The notes: generated by a model from the sequence alone, not told the origin. A stretch of DNA of 64,000 nt from JAWSVE01 sp050789445 (GCA_050789445.1 JAILXR010000001.1:868001-932000), one strand, 5' to 3'; numbered from the stretch's first letter, positions 24,773-34,409 are shown. Numbers and translations: made by a program.

Positions 24773-26369
24773 TCCATCGAACAGAATGAAAAAAGAATAT
24801 GTCATTGGGGTATCTGCGCTGGTCGCGACCCTTGTCGTTACCCTCGTGATCGTCCAGATTGATTGGGGCGCAATGTTTTCCTCTTCAAATCATTCGATAT
24901 CATCAGAAAATTCGGATTTTGTTCAGGCGGGGCCTTTTCAGATCGCGGTGAGCGTTGAACCCGAAACCCCTCAAGTGGGTGAAAACCGCATCATCATCCA
25001 GGTGAAAGATCAGGAGGGCAAACCGGTGTCAGGCGCTAAGGTTCGGGCGGTTGGCGAGATGCCTGCAATGGGTGCCATGCCGGCTATGCACGCGCAGGCC
25101 GACATTCAGGAAAGCGCAGCGGGCGTCTATCAGGGTGATTTTGAACTGGCGATGGCGGGCAGTTGGCCACTGGCGGTCGATGTGGCCACGGATGAGGCGC
25201 ACCACGTGGATTTGGCCTTTGATATGGCAACCGGGCGTAAAGGCATTCAGCTCACTACGGCCACCCCATCGGGGGATGTGGCCTACCACACCTGCTCAAT
25301 GCACCCCTCAGTGAAATCGGCCACACCCGGCACTTGTCCCATCTGTGGAATGGACTTGGTACCGGTGACCCGTGAAGAGTTGCAAAGCGGCAGCGTCATG
25401 GTCGACGAAGGACGCCGACAAACCATAGGTGTCAAAACCGGCGAAGTGATTCGCGCCCCCTTTGAGGTTCCCATCCGCTTGCAGGGGCAAATCACCTACG
25501 ACGAAACGCGCCTGTCGGCGATCAGTCTGCGCTTTGACGGCTGGATTGGTGATTTGTATGCGGACTTTGAAGGGAAACCGGTTCGTAAGGGCGAGAAGCT
25601 CTTTACTGTCTACAGCCCGGAACTGCTGTCTCTACAGGAAGAATACTTGGAAACCGTGAAACGCGGTCGCCAGGGATCCGTAGGCAACCAGCGCCAGGCG
25701 TTGGTCAACGCCAGTCGCAAGCGCTTAACCCTATGGGGACTCAACAACGCACAAATTGACTGGCTGGAACAACAAGGTAAAGCACAGGATTATGTGCCTC
25801 TTTTTGCTCCCACCGATGGCGTGGTCATACAGAAAAATATCATTGCCGGTGCCGCCTTTAGCCAGGGGCAAACCCTCCTGAAAATCGCAGATTTGTCTTC
25901 GCTTTGGATTGAGACCTTTGCCTATGAGCAGGACTTGCCTTTGATTGAACCGGGGATGTCGGCTTCAGTGCGCCTTACCAATATTCCGGGCGATGAATTT
26001 ACCGCGACCGTCATGCAGGTCGATCCTTTTCTCGGCGAAAACACACGCACCGCCCGTGTTCGACTTCAGGTAAACAATGCCAAAGGCCAGTTGAAGCCCG
26101 GGCTATTTGCTCGCGTCACCCTGAAGGCGGATTTTGGCGAGATGCTCCTGATTCCCAAAGATGCTGTGTTGGTGTCGGGCGAAAAACGCATTGTGTTTAA
26201 GGACATCGGCGAAGGCCGCTTAAAGCCGGTGACGGTCCGCACTGGCTACAGTGACGACGAGTATGTGGTGGTACGAAAGGGGTTACAGGAAGGCGACAGA
26301 ATTGTCACCTCTGGCAACTTCCTGATTGCGGCGGAAAGCAAACTCAAGGCGGGGGTTGATCAATGGTAG
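24765..26369 (+). CDS. cusB: CusB-type periplasmic adaptor with heavy-metal-binding domain
   Basis: I use the ATG at 24765 (534 residues); it overlaps the cusC stop. A membrane anchor lies at about residues 10-32, followed by a YtkA/FixH-like domain (EGKPVSGAKVRAVGEMPAMG) with Met/His clusters. Next is a heavy-metal-binding domain, YHTCSMHPSVKSATPGTCPICGMDLVPV (about residues 165-195, given as location). The remainder is membrane-fusion-protein hairpin and beta-barrel. Family knowledge: CusB passes Cu(I)/Ag(I) to CusA and bridges it to CusC. The fused N-terminal domain is larger than in E. coli CusB. CusA follows with a 7-base overlap. Confidence 0.92.
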   Translation: MNNPSNRMKKEYVIGVSALVATLVVTLVIVQIDWGAMFSSSNHSISSENSDFVQAGPFQIAVSVEPETPQVGENRIIIQVKDQEGKPVSGAKVRAVGEMPAMGAMPAMHAQADIQESAAGVYQGDFELAMAGSWPLAVDVATDEAHHVDLAFDMATGRKGIQLTTATPSGDVAYHTCSMHPSVKSATPGTCPICGMDLVPVTREELQSGSVMVDEGRRQTIGVKTGEVIRAPFEVPIRLQGQITYDETRLSAISLRFDGWIGDLYADFEGKPVRKGEKLFTVYSPELLSLQEEYLETVKRGRQGSVGNQRQALVNASRKRLTLWGLNNAQIDWLEQQGKAQDYVPLFAPTDGVVIQKNIIAGAAFSQGQTLLKIADLSSLWIETFAYEQDLPLIEPGMSASVRLTNIPGDEFTATVMQVDPFLGENTRTARVRLQVNNAKGQLKPGLFARVTLKADFGEMLLIPKDAVLVSGEKRIVFKDIGEGRLKPVTVRTGYSDDEYVVVRKGLQEGDRIVTSGNFLIAAESKLKAGVDQW

Positions 26370-29300
26370 ATTTAAAAGAGCCTACCCGAGGTGATAGGGC
26401 AGAGTCGAAACAACCTGAGCATCACCAATCCGGTAGTTGGGTTGCATGGCTGATTTCCTATTGCGCCCACAAACCAGGCATTACGATTTTGTTGGTGCTG
26501 ATTGCCGCCGTGTGGGGTTATCGCAGTTTTCTGCAGGCCCCTCTGGACGCCATTCCGGATTTGTCAGATGCCCAAGTCATTGTCTATACCCCGTGGCAAG
26601 GGCGCAGTCCCGATCTGGTGGAAGATCAAATAACGTATCCGCTTACCACAGCCTTACTCTCTGTTCCCAACGTGCGTTTCGTGCGCGGTCAGAGTTTTCT
26701 CGGGTCGAGTTTTGTGTATGTAATATTTGAGGATGGCACCGATATTTATTGGGCGCGTTCTCGCGTATTGGAATATTTGAACACCGTGTCCAGTCAGCTA
26801 CCTGACGGTGTTCAACCCACGCTGGGTCCGGATGCCACGGGTGTGGGTTGGGTGTTTCAGTATGCTTTGGTGGACAAGACAGGCCAGCATGATCTGGCCG
26901 AGTTAAGAGCCATTCAGGACTTTAAACTGCGTTACTGGTTGACCGCGATTGACGGCGTAGCAGAAGTCGCGTCTATCGGGGGTTTCGTTAAAGAATACCA
27001 GGTACAGGTCGATCCACACCGTCTAGCGAGTTTTGGCATTGGCCTCCCCAAGGTCATTGAAGCCATACGCCGATCAAACAACGATGTCGGAGGTCGGGTG
27101 CTTGAAATCGCGGGCCACGAACATTTTATTCGCGGCCGGGGTTATTTGAAATCCAGCGCCGATCTGGAAAAGGTGGTCATCGGCGTCGATGCCAATCATG
27201 TACCGATCAAGCTATCCCAGGTGGCCGACGTGACGCTTGGGCCAGCCATGCAACGAGGGCTGGCGGAGCTTGACGGCGAAGGGCAAACGGTTGGCGGCAT
27301 CGTGGTGATGCGTTATGGCGAGAACGCGCTCAATGTGATCGAGCGGGTAAAGCAACGCCTAAAAGAGGTTCAGGCCGGTTTACCTGACGGTGTGGAAGTG
27401 GTGATCACCTATGACCGTTCCGATTTAATCAAGCGCGCAATCGATACCCTGAAAAACACGCTGATCGAAGAGATGGTCGTCGTGTCGCTGATCATCATGG
27501 CGTTTTTACTGCACGTGCGCTCCGCGTTAGTGGCGTGTATTACCTTACCCATTGCCATTTTGCTGGCGTTTATTCCCATGGGATTCCAGGGACTCACGGC
27601 CAATATCATGTCCCTGGGGGGCATCGCTGTGGCCATTGGGGCGATGGTCGACGCGGCCGTGGTGATGATGGACAATATCCATAAACGCCTGGATCAGAAC
27701 GGCGATCCACTCGCGCGCAAAGCCGTGATCATTCGCGCCATGCAGGATGTGGGGCCGAGTATTTTCTTTTCTCTGGTGATCATTACCATCTCGTTTGTAC
27801 CGGTATTTGCACTGGAAGCGACGGAAGGTCGGCTATTTAAACCCTTGGCGTTTACCAAAACCTACAGCATGGCCTTCGCGGCAATTTTATCCGTGACCCT
27901 GATTCCCGCGCTCGCCGTCTTGCTGGTACGAGGCAAGATCCATGCAGAGCGCAACCCGCTGAATCGGCTGCTACTTGCCGTGTTCCTGCCGATGATCCGC
28001 TTTTGCATTCGGTTTCGTTGGCCTGTAGTTGCCGTCGCCGTGGTGTCACTGGTGCTCACCTGGCCTGTGGCCCGGCAGTTTGGCAACGAGTTTATGCCAC
28101 CCTTGAATGAAGGCAGCATTCTCTACATGCCGACGGCGCTGCCAGGGATGTCCATCACCGAAGCCGGCAAGGTGCTGCAAAGTATGGATGCGCAGCTTAA
28201 AACGTTCCCCGAGGTGGAGCGTGTCTTCGGCAAGGTGGGCCGCTCAACCAGTGCTACCGACCCGGCGCCGCTGTCCATGGTAGAAACGGTCATCACCTTG
28301 AAACCCAAGGATCAATGGCGAGAAGGATTGACCTGGGATGACCTGATTGCCGAGATGGATGAAAAGCTGCGCTATCCCGGTATGCCCAATATCTGGTGGA
28401 TGCCGATCCAGACCCGCACCGAGATGCTGGCCACCGGCATTCGCAGCACGCTCGGCATCAAGGTCTTTGGTGACGATCTTAGCCAGATTGAAGAAACCGC
28501 GGTTGCGATTGAGAAGGCTTTGCAAGCCGATTCGCGCACCGCACCCTATACCCGCAGCGCGTTCGCCGAGCGTTTAACCGGCGGTTACTTCCTGGATTTT
28601 GACATCAATCGTGACGCCGCTGCGCGTTACGGCCTGAATGTAATGGATGTCGAGGAGGTCTTGATGGCGGCGGTGGGTGGCATGCCCGCTACGCAAACAG
28701 TGGAAGGACGCGAGCGCTATCAGGTGACGGTGCGCTACGCACGGGACTATCGCGACTCCATTGAGGCGCTTGAAAAAGTACTGGTACCCACCAAAACCGG
28801 CACGCAGGTACCGATCACGGAATTGGCCGATATCGAATTTCGTACCGGGGCGCCGATGATCCGTAACGAGGATGGGCAATTGGTCGGCTTTGTGTTCGTT
28901 GATCTCAAGGGTGATTTGGGCGTAGCTGACTATGTCACGCAAGCCAAACAAGTGATTTCCGAGCAGGTGGCGTTGCCGGCAGGTTACCGTCTGGGATGGG
29001 CGGGGCAATTTCAGTATTTCGAGCGGGCCAAGGCCAAATTGCAGTGGGTGATACCGGCCACTTTGCTGGCCGTATTTTTCTTACTTTATCTGCATCGCGG
29101 CCGCTTCAGTGACACGGTATTTGTGCTGTCCGCCATGCCCTTTGCTTTGATGGGGTCAATTTGGTTGCTCTTTCTGCTCAATTACAAACTCAGTGTGGCC
29201 GTATGGGTCGGCATGATTGCCATGGCCGGATTGGCCGCAGAGTTGGGTTTGTTGATGTTGCACTACCTGGACGATGCGCTGCAAAAACCGGAAGCGCTGG

Positions 29301-29590
29301 ATTCAAAAAACCGGCTGGATGAGTTTCACGAAAAAGTCGCGCAAAGCGCTGCGCAACGTATTCGACCGATGTTAATGACCAGCTTAACCTTACTGATTTC
29401 GCTCATTCCCATTTTAATCAGTGATGGCACCGGGGCCGATGTGATGAAACGGATTGCCGCGCCCATGGTGGGCGGGACCGCTTCGGCGTTAATCGCTGTG
29501 CTATTGGTTTTCCCTGCGTTGTTCGCACTTTGGAAAGGGCCGGGGCTCTTACCAACGGGAGATGGTAACAATGTGAAAACAAAGCAATAG
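26363..29590 (+). CDS. cusA: CusA-type Cu(I)/Ag(I) RND efflux pump
   Basis: The 1075-residue protein is a heavy-metal RND transporter with 12 membrane helices in two sets of six around two large periplasmic loops. The metal-path methionines of CusA are preserved in YMPTALPGMS, PLSMVETV and RTEMLATGIRS. The helix-4 segment AIGAMVDAAVVMMDN carries the proton-relay aspartate region. The HME-4 style sequence points to monovalent copper or silver. The start overlaps cusB by 7 bases, and the pump gene ends 125 bp before an ArsP-type permease. The C-terminus is slightly extended and otherwise ordinary. Confidence 0.93.
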   Translation: MVDLKEPTRGDRAESKQPEHHQSGSWVAWLISYCAHKPGITILLVLIAAVWGYRSFLQAPLDAIPDLSDAQVIVYTPWQGRSPDLVEDQITYPLTTALLSVPNVRFVRGQSFLGSSFVYVIFEDGTDIYWARSRVLEYLNTVSSQLPDGVQPTLGPDATGVGWVFQYALVDKTGQHDLAELRAIQDFKLRYWLTAIDGVAEVASIGGFVKEYQVQVDPHRLASFGIGLPKVIEAIRRSNNDVGGRVLEIAGHEHFIRGRGYLKSSADLEKVVIGVDANHVPIKLSQVADVTLGPAMQRGLAELDGEGQTVGGIVVMRYGENALNVIERVKQRLKEVQAGLPDGVEVVITYDRSDLIKRAIDTLKNTLIEEMVVVSLIIMAFLLHVRSALVACITLPIAILLAFIPMGFQGLTANIMSLGGIAVAIGAMVDAAVVMMDNIHKRLDQNGDPLARKAVIIRAMQDVGPSIFFSLVIITISFVPVFALEATEGRLFKPLAFTKTYSMAFAAILSVTLIPALAVLLVRGKIHAERNPLNRLLLAVFLPMIRFCIRFRWPVVAVAVVSLVLTWPVARQFGNEFMPPLNEGSILYMPTALPGMSITEAGKVLQSMDAQLKTFPEVERVFGKVGRSTSATDPAPLSMVETVITLKPKDQWREGLTWDDLIAEMDEKLRYPGMPNIWWMPIQTRTEMLATGIRSTLGIKVFGDDLSQIEETAVAIEKALQADSRTAPYTRSAFAERLTGGYFLDFDINRDAAARYGLNVMDVEEVLMAAVGGMPATQTVEGRERYQVTVRYARDYRDSIEALEKVLVPTKTGTQVPITELADIEFRTGAPMIRNEDGQLVGFVFVDLKGDLGVADYVTQAKQVISEQVALPAGYRLGWAGQFQYFERAKAKLQWVIPATLLAVFFLLYLHRGRFSDTVFVLSAMPFALMGSIWLLFLLNYKLSVAVWVGMIAMAGLAAELGLLMLHYLDDALQKPEALDSKNRLDEFHEKVAQSAAQRIRPMLMTSLTLLISLIPILISDGTGADVMKRIAAPMVGGTASALIAVLLVFPALFALWKGPGLLPTGDGNNVKTKQ

Positions 29591-29715
29591 CGCGTACTTT
29601 TTTTGCAAACGCCATGCGAGGAATCCGCCGAACAGGGATGTGTACGTGCGATCACGCGCGGTGTTTTATCGGAACATTCCTTGCTGCGAAATACAACTTA
29701 AATTGGGGGACGCTT

Positions 29716-30984
29716 ATGAATGAATTTTTAATGCAATGGCAAAACGCTGCGCACACAACGGTAGGACTCTTTTGGATGGCCTTTTGGGCGTTCGCGCTGG
29801 GTTATGTCATCAGCTCAATGATCCAGGTGTTTGTCACCCAGGAAAGAATGCAAAAATCCATGGGTAAAACAGGCGCAAAGAGTGTTGCACTGGGCACTTT
29901 TTTTGGGTTTATTTCGAGTTCATGTTCTTTTGCCGCTTTATCTACAACGCGCGCCTTGTTTGTTAAAGGTGCCGGCTTAATTCCCTCCCTGGCGTTTTTA
30001 TTGGCGTCCACGAATTTGGTTGTCGAACTCGGTATTGTCATTGCCATTTTTCTTGGCTGGCAGTTTGTCGTCGGTGAATATGTCGGCGGGATACTATTGA
30101 TTTTAATCGTTTGGTTCCTGGTAAAACTTACACGCAAGAAAAAACTTGAAGATCAGGCCCGAGAACATGCAAAAAGTGCCGAGGCTGGTCACAGCTCATC
30201 CATGAGCGAGAAAAAAAGCTGGAAAGAAAAAATCACGAGCAAGGATGGCTGGCAGCAAGTCGCCAATCAATATGTCATGGAATGGAAAATGGTTTGGAAA
30301 GATGTGACCGCTGGCTTTACGGTAGCCGGGATCATCGCAACCTTTGTCCCCACCGAATTTTTCCAATTGTTGTTCGTCGGTGCGGGACAGGAGTCGACGT
30401 CTTTTTGGCAATTGTTGGCACAAACACTGGTCGGGCCCATTGCGGCATTTTTTACGTTTATTGGTTCCATGGGCAATATCCCTCTCGCGGCTGTACTCTT
30501 CGGTCAAGGTGTCAGTTTTGCAGGCGTGATGGCGTTTATCTTCAGCGATCTTGTCGTATTTCCTGTGCTGCGCATTCAAGCGCAGTATTATGGATGGAAA
30601 ATGGCCATCTATATTTTGCTGATCTTTCTGTGCGCATTGATCAGCGTGTCGTTGATCATGCACTACAGTTTCGATTTGCTGGGTCTACTGCCGGAAAGCT
30701 CAGGATCGAAATCCATGTTGGATCGCGAGTTTTTTAACGTCGATTATTCTCTTTTCCTGAATATGTTATTTATTGGGGTTAGTGGATTTTTTACGTATTG
30801 GTGGTATTCACAAAAAAAGGACATCATGTCAAGCAAACGAAGCTTGGGTGATTGGATGCTGTTGGTCGCATCCATTATTTCATATGTCTGGTTATCGATA
30901 GGTGTAGCTGTGCTCGCCTTTATTTTTGTGCATAGGCAACATAAAGCTGAGCATAATGACCGCCATCGCCGCGCCCATCATTAA
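29716..30984 (+). CDS. ArsP/YraQ-type permease (PF03773)
   Basis: From the ATG at 29716 (preceded by GGGGGACG) the protein is 422 residues with about 9-10 membrane helices. It carries the family motifs GTFFGFISSSCSFAALSTTR (about residues 60-79) and LVGPIAAFFTFIGSMGNIPLAAVLFG-like sequence near 255. A basic loop lies between them. Family knowledge: PF03773 includes organoarsenical efflux permease ArsP, but many members are uncharacterised and occur in copper and mercury clusters. The last about 30 codons overlap the convergent gene at 30892-31110. The tail (HRQHKAEHNDRHRRAHH) may be an extension gained at that junction. Substrate unknown. Confidence 0.85.
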   Translation: MNEFLMQWQNAAHTTVGLFWMAFWAFALGYVISSMIQVFVTQERMQKSMGKTGAKSVALGTFFGFISSSCSFAALSTTRALFVKGAGLIPSLAFLLASTNLVVELGIVIAIFLGWQFVVGEYVGGILLILIVWFLVKLTRKKKLEDQAREHAKSAEAGHSSSMSEKKSWKEKITSKDGWQQVANQYVMEWKMVWKDVTAGFTVAGIIATFVPTEFFQLLFVGAGQESTSFWQLLAQTLVGPIAAFFTFIGSMGNIPLAAVLFGQGVSFAGVMAFIFSDLVVFPVLRIQAQYYGWKMAIYILLIFLCALISVSLIMHYSFDLLGLLPESSGSKSMLDREFFNVDYSLFLNMLFIGVSGFFTYWWYSQKKDIMSSKRSLGDWMLLVASIISYVWLSIGVAVLAFIFVHRQHKAEHNDRHRRAHH

Positions 30985-31110
30985 TGCCATATAGGTCCGT
31001 GTTTCACTGTAAAATACGTGACTCATCTCGTAGGTGCTTAAGTATTTTAAACAAAACATAACCACGATCGATGTGGCAATCATCAGTCCAAATCTAGCGT
31101 AATGCGACAT
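30892..31110 (-). CDS. small two-helix membrane protein of metal clusters
   Basis: A 72-residue protein with two membrane helices (GLMIATSIVVMFCLKYL and YMALMMGAAMAVIMLSFMLPM) joined by a short loop YEMSHVFYSETRT. Its sequence is of a type I recall as the membrane portion of DUF305-like proteins in copper/silver resistance islands. The DUF305 domain itself is absent. Its 3' end overlaps the convergent permease gene by 93 bp. It lies 47 bp after the glutaredoxin-MauE gene on the same strand. Confidence 0.75.
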   Translation of the reverse strand: MSHYARFGLMIATSIVVMFCLKYLSTYEMSHVFYSETRTYMALMMGAAMAVIMLSFMLPMHKNKGEHSYTYR

Positions 31111-31157
31111 AGTATCCTCCAGGATTATTTAAAGGTTTTTCACGTATTATTTTTCGG

Positions 31158-31889
31158 TTACTTAAATAACATCCAGGTGCCCATGGCAACCATCATCAGA
31201 TTTTCAGTTAATGATATGAATCCCAGAGGAACGTTACTGTTTCCGCCCACGCAAGCACACTTTAGTTCTCGCTTATCGATGTAAACAGCTTTAAAAACAG
31301 AAATAGCGCCAATCGTCCCGATAAATAATGCGGGTGGTGCAAAAAGCCATGATACCGTCCCAGTCAACATGCCGATACCTGCAAAAGCTTCTAAAAGCGC
31401 ATAAAGATAGGCATAGGGTACATATCTCATCGCTAATAAATCATAGGTAATAAACTGTAGGGAAAATGCGCTTAAATCACGAAGTTTTTGAATGGCCAAA
31501 GCGCACATGCTTAATGCAATGAACGTCTCTATGACGTACCACATTTCAAGACTTTGAAATCGACTCCAGCATAACGCTATGGCCATTAAAAAAGTCATGC
31601 TGAAAATGGCGGCAACCGGCGTATACGTTGTCTCTTCGCTATCTGCTACCGGCTTGCCAAAAAATTTTTTGAGATCGTCATAGCCACCTACACGTTTGCC
31701 ATCAATAAACGTTTGTGGTGTAGTTTTTACATCGTGTTTTTGTTTGAAGTCTTCTGTTTCTTCTCGCGAAGTGAGGCGATGATCCTCAATTTCGTAACCT
31801 TGTCGCTTAAGGAGGTCACGTGATTTAAGGCCGTATGGACATATATGTTCATCAGTATGCATCCTATAAAGTGTGGCGGTTTTGCTCAA
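31158..31889 (-). CDS. glutaredoxin / MauE-DoxX-like membrane fusion protein
   Basis: The 243-residue protein joins a glutaredoxin domain (residues about 1-80; active site near CPYGLKSRDLL, cis-proline in TTPQTFIDGKRVGGYDDL) to a four-helix MauE/DoxX-like membrane domain. The latter ends CACVGGNSNVPLGFISLTEN, a C-x-C motif typical of this fusion. Family knowledge: MauE-like proteins take part in thiol-disulfide exchange at the membrane. In copper islands the fusion may repair or load copper proteins. The active site has only one classical cysteine of the pair (CPYG), so monothiol chemistry is likely. It lies in the copA-copB direction. Confidence 0.85.
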   Translation of the reverse strand: MSKTATLYRMHTDEHICPYGLKSRDLLKRQGYEIEDHRLTSREETEDFKQKHDVKTTPQTFIDGKRVGGYDDLKKFFGKPVADSEETTYTPVAAIFSMTFLMAIALCWSRFQSLEMWYVIETFIALSMCALAIQKLRDLSAFSLQFITYDLLAMRYVPYAYLYALLEAFAGIGMLTGTVSWLFAPPALFIGTIGAISVFKAVYIDKRELKCACVGGNSNVPLGFISLTENLMMVAMGTWMLFK

Positions 31890-32071
31890 AACATTCTCCT
31901 CGTATTAAAACTTTGTTTGATAATTTGCGTGCGAATAATATGCCGACTTTGATTGTTAAGAATTTCAGAGAATCGAAGGTGTTTGATTGTTTTTCGAAAG
32001 AAATATTTGAAAGATTTACAAGTGGATCGGTTAAAGTGACGTTAATAGAGGTTTAATTAACTATAGCAAGT

Positions 32072-32656
32072 CTAGTTTGAATGCTGATGGGATTCTTCCG
32101 TATCACCTCTGGCAGTCAATATCTGATATTGATCCTTGGATAAACCTGGAAGTCGCTGTAGAAACGCCACCATATTCCAAATGCGTTCATCATTGTGTGT
32201 GGGGCCCCAAGCGGGCATGCCGGACGCTTTTATGCCGTGTTTAATAATCCAGAATTGTCTCTTGATGGTTTCGTCTCCGGTGGGTCGAGCGTCGTGGCTA
32301 TGCTTATGCTCGTCGGCAGAGACGCTCAAATTGGGAGGAGAGGGATACAAACCGATGGTAAAATCACTTTCTGTTTTACCCGGTTTCAAGTGGCAACTCG
32401 CGCACATGTCATTGTAATCCGCACCGCCTGCTAATAAGCGATCGGAAGAATCCAAATCTGTCGGGACTTGAATATTTTTTGCTGCGCGAGCAATGGATTT
32501 TTCACGCAGCGTTTCTAACGTCCAATAGGTTAGTGGGTGATGCTGTGTATCGGCTCCCATCGGATAAAACCCCGAATAAATAAACAGACCCCCAGCAAGG
32601 ACGACTGCAGTCACAATGAGCAATAAGCTCTTCAAAAACGCTGAAATCGGTGGCAT
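32072..32656 (-). CDS. membrane-anchored cytochrome c
   Basis: The 194-residue protein has an N-terminal membrane helix (LKSLLLIVTAVVLAGGLFIY), one haem-binding site (CASCHLKPGKT, about residues 86-96) and a distal methionine in KASGMPAWGPTH. It is a single-haem class I cytochrome. In copper islands such cytochromes accompany multicopper oxidases. It could carry electrons for copper oxidation (inference). The gene follows a Met/His-rich exported protein gene by 13 bp. Confidence 0.9.
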   Translation of the reverse strand: MPPISAFLKSLLLIVTAVVLAGGLFIYSGFYPMGADTQHHPLTYWTLETLREKSIARAAKNIQVPTDLDSSDRLLAGGADYNDMCASCHLKPGKTESDFTIGLYPSPPNLSVSADEHKHSHDARPTGDETIKRQFWIIKHGIKASGMPAWGPTHNDERIWNMVAFLQRLPGLSKDQYQILTARGDTEESHQHSN

Positions 32657-32669
32657 GTTTTTCTCTCAA

Positions 32670-32960
32670 TCAATGTTGATGTTCGGCATGTTCATCCTCG
32701 GTTTTGTTGTTGTCGTGCGCATGGTCTGAATCGGATTCGCTTTTGTCTTTGCCATGATGCATATCTTTCATGCATTTTTTCATCATGGCTTGCATGACCG
32801 GGTCGTCCATATCCATTTTGCTGTGATCCATATCTTTCATCGCGGAGCAATCCGGTTTTTCAGCGTCCTTCATATGTTCTTTGGGATCGTGAGCTTGAGC
32901 ACTCATGGCCGTCGTAAACAAAGTTATAAGCAAGATCGGTGGGGTAAGTTTCACTTTCAT
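32670..32960 (-). CDS. Met/His-rich exported copper-binding-like protein
   Basis: A 96-residue protein with a signal peptide ending SAQA. The mature part is rich in methionine, histidine and aspartate (CSAMKDMDHSKMDMDDPVMQ, MMKKCMKDMHHGK, C-terminal EDEHAEHQH). Such sequences bind copper or silver in the periplasm. I do not know a named homologue. It lies between a DUF411 gene and a cytochrome c gene on the same strand, so it probably belongs to the copAB operon. Confidence 0.75.
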   Translation of the reverse strand: MKVKLTPPILLITLFTTAMSAQAHDPKEHMKDAEKPDCSAMKDMDHSKMDMDDPVMQAMMKKCMKDMHHGKDKSESDSDHAHDNNKTEDEHAEHQH

Positions 32961-33004
32961 AATATTCCTCTAAAACAGGGTATATGTCGGAAGTAAGGCC
33001 AAAG

Positions 33005-33517
33005 CTAGCTGCCTTTATTGTCTTCTGGTTTGGCGATGTGCTCATAAACGCTTGAGCTGCCATCTGTTTTCATCAGAAGCACATCGTATGCATGAAATCG
33101 ATCGTTCATTTCCATGCCGGGACTGCCCAAGGGCATACCCGGAACAGTTAAGCCAATTGTGTCTTCTGGTTGTTCTTTCAAAAATCTCTTAACTATGTGC
33201 GCAGGGATATGCCCTTCAAACACATAACCATCTATGATGCCGGTATGGCAGGATTGGTTAGCGGGTGCAATTTTGTGTTTATCCTTGATGGGGTTCAAAT
33301 CTTCTTGGTCATGTACCGTTGTTGAAAATCCTGCGTTTTCCATGTGATCAACCCAAGCGCCACAACAACCGCATGTTGGTGTTTTGTAAACGGTTAGCGC
33401 GAGGGACGACGTTTCATTTTTGTTAGTTAATAGTGCTGACCCGGACGCGCCATCGGTAGAATTTTCAGAGCATGCACCCAGTATTAAAATTGTGGTGAAC
33501 AGCAGAATTTTACGCAT
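33005..33517 (-). CDS. DUF411 lipoprotein, copper-associated
   Basis: The 170-residue protein has a lipoprotein signal with lipobox LGAC and a DUF411 domain carrying CGCC in VYKTPTCGCCGAW (about residue 48), then ANQSCHTGIIDGYVFEGHIP and VPGMPLGSPGMEM. Family knowledge: DUF411 proteins lie in copper and mercury clusters and are sometimes named CopG. The CxCC and Met-rich loop fit copper binding or thiol exchange. It lies 55 bp after copB on the same strand. Confidence 0.88.
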   Translation of the reverse strand: MRKILLFTTILILGACSENSTDGASGSALLTNKNETSSLALTVYKTPTCGCCGAWVDHMENAGFSTTVHDQEDLNPIKDKHKIAPANQSCHTGIIDGYVFEGHIPAHIVKRFLKEQPEDTIGLTVPGMPLGSPGMEMNDRFHAYDVLLMKTDGSSSVYEHIAKPEDNKGS

Positions 33518-33572
33518 ACATTAAACCTTTTTTAACGCTACAATATTCAGAGTGATGACTGTTTTGGTTTCA

Positions 33573-34409
33573 TTAAAACCAAAACTTCAACCCCGCCAAA
33601 ACTTGTGTGGTTGATTTGTCTTCGCCTTGCGCTTGTAAATAATCTGCGGTGTCGCCAAAGGCGCCTGTCCATTCAACACCAATGTAAGGCGCAAATTGAC
33701 GGCTAAATTCGTAGCGAAGGCGTAACCCTACTGACATGTTTGTTAGTCCTGAACCGAGTCCGTTTTCAGGATCATCTTTGCCAAGCAAATTTATTTCCAT
33801 TCTGGGCTGCAGTACCAGTCGTTGAGTGAACAAGAGTTCGTACTCCGCTTCTGCAGACAAAGCTGTTCGCCCTTCTTCACCAAGATAAGCCGTGACATCG
33901 ACCTCAAACCAGTAGGGAGCCAGTCCTTGAAAACCCAAGGCGACCCATTGGCGATCTTCGCCTTCGTCATAGGTATCAACTCGCGCACCTAGCTGAGTAT
34001 CGAAATACGCATTAAAAGCGCGGCTCCACAGTACATCGGTAGAACTCTCTTCCAGGGTGCCATTCACAATGTCCCCCTCGGTTTTTACAACCAAGCGGTT
34101 ATAGGTGGTCCCATACCATGCCTGCACATCAAATACGGTACTTTCTGACTCCTCCTGGTATTCCAGGCGATCACCGATGACGGCCCAAAAGCGATGTTCG
34201 TCGGCTAATTTTAATTGTCTGGGGCCGGGTAGCGCATAAGGTCCGTCTGTTAAAGTGAAACCATCTGAATAAGCATGTGGATCGCGTGCATCACCGGGCG
34301 CTTCATCTTGCATTTGCATCTGGTTCATCTGTGCGTAGGCAGCATTCGCTAGAACGAAAACCAGGCCAAGAGACATTTGAGTTAGCTTGATCGGAGCATT
34401 CATAGTCAT
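33573..34409 (-). CDS. copB: CopB copper-resistance outer-membrane protein
   Basis: I start at the ATG at 34409, which overlaps the copA stop (ATGA). The signal peptide follows (MTMNAPIKLTQMSLGLVFVL), then a short Met-rich segment (MNQMQMQDEA). The rest is a beta-barrel of the CopB family: FWAVIGDRLEYQ, VLWSRAFNAYFDTQLG and YIGVEWTGAFGDTADYL. The length of 278 residues is slightly short because the Met-rich region is brief. Family knowledge: CopB is an outer-membrane partner of CopA in copper tolerance. The open reading frame extends 66 bases upstream inside copA but without a start site. Confidence 0.93.
   Translation of the reverse strand: MTMNAPIKLTQMSLGLVFVLANAAYAQMNQMQMQDEAPGDARDPHAYSDGFTLTDGPYALPGPRQLKLADEHRFWAVIGDRLEYQEESESTVFDVQAWYGTTYNRLVVKTEGDIVNGTLEESSTDVLWSRAFNAYFDTQLGARVDTYDEGEDRQWVALGFQGLAPYWFEVDVTAYLGEEGRTALSAEAEYELLFTQRLVLQPRMEINLLGKDDPENGLGSGLTNMSVGLRLRYEFSRQFAPYIGVEWTGAFGDTADYLQAQGEDKSTTQVLAGLKFWF

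Noticed and set aside
31835..32056. Open frame on the plus strand between the glutaredoxin-MauE and cytochrome c genes
   Set aside because: It overlaps the antisense of the glutaredoxin gene start, has no recognisable domain and no ribosome-binding site.
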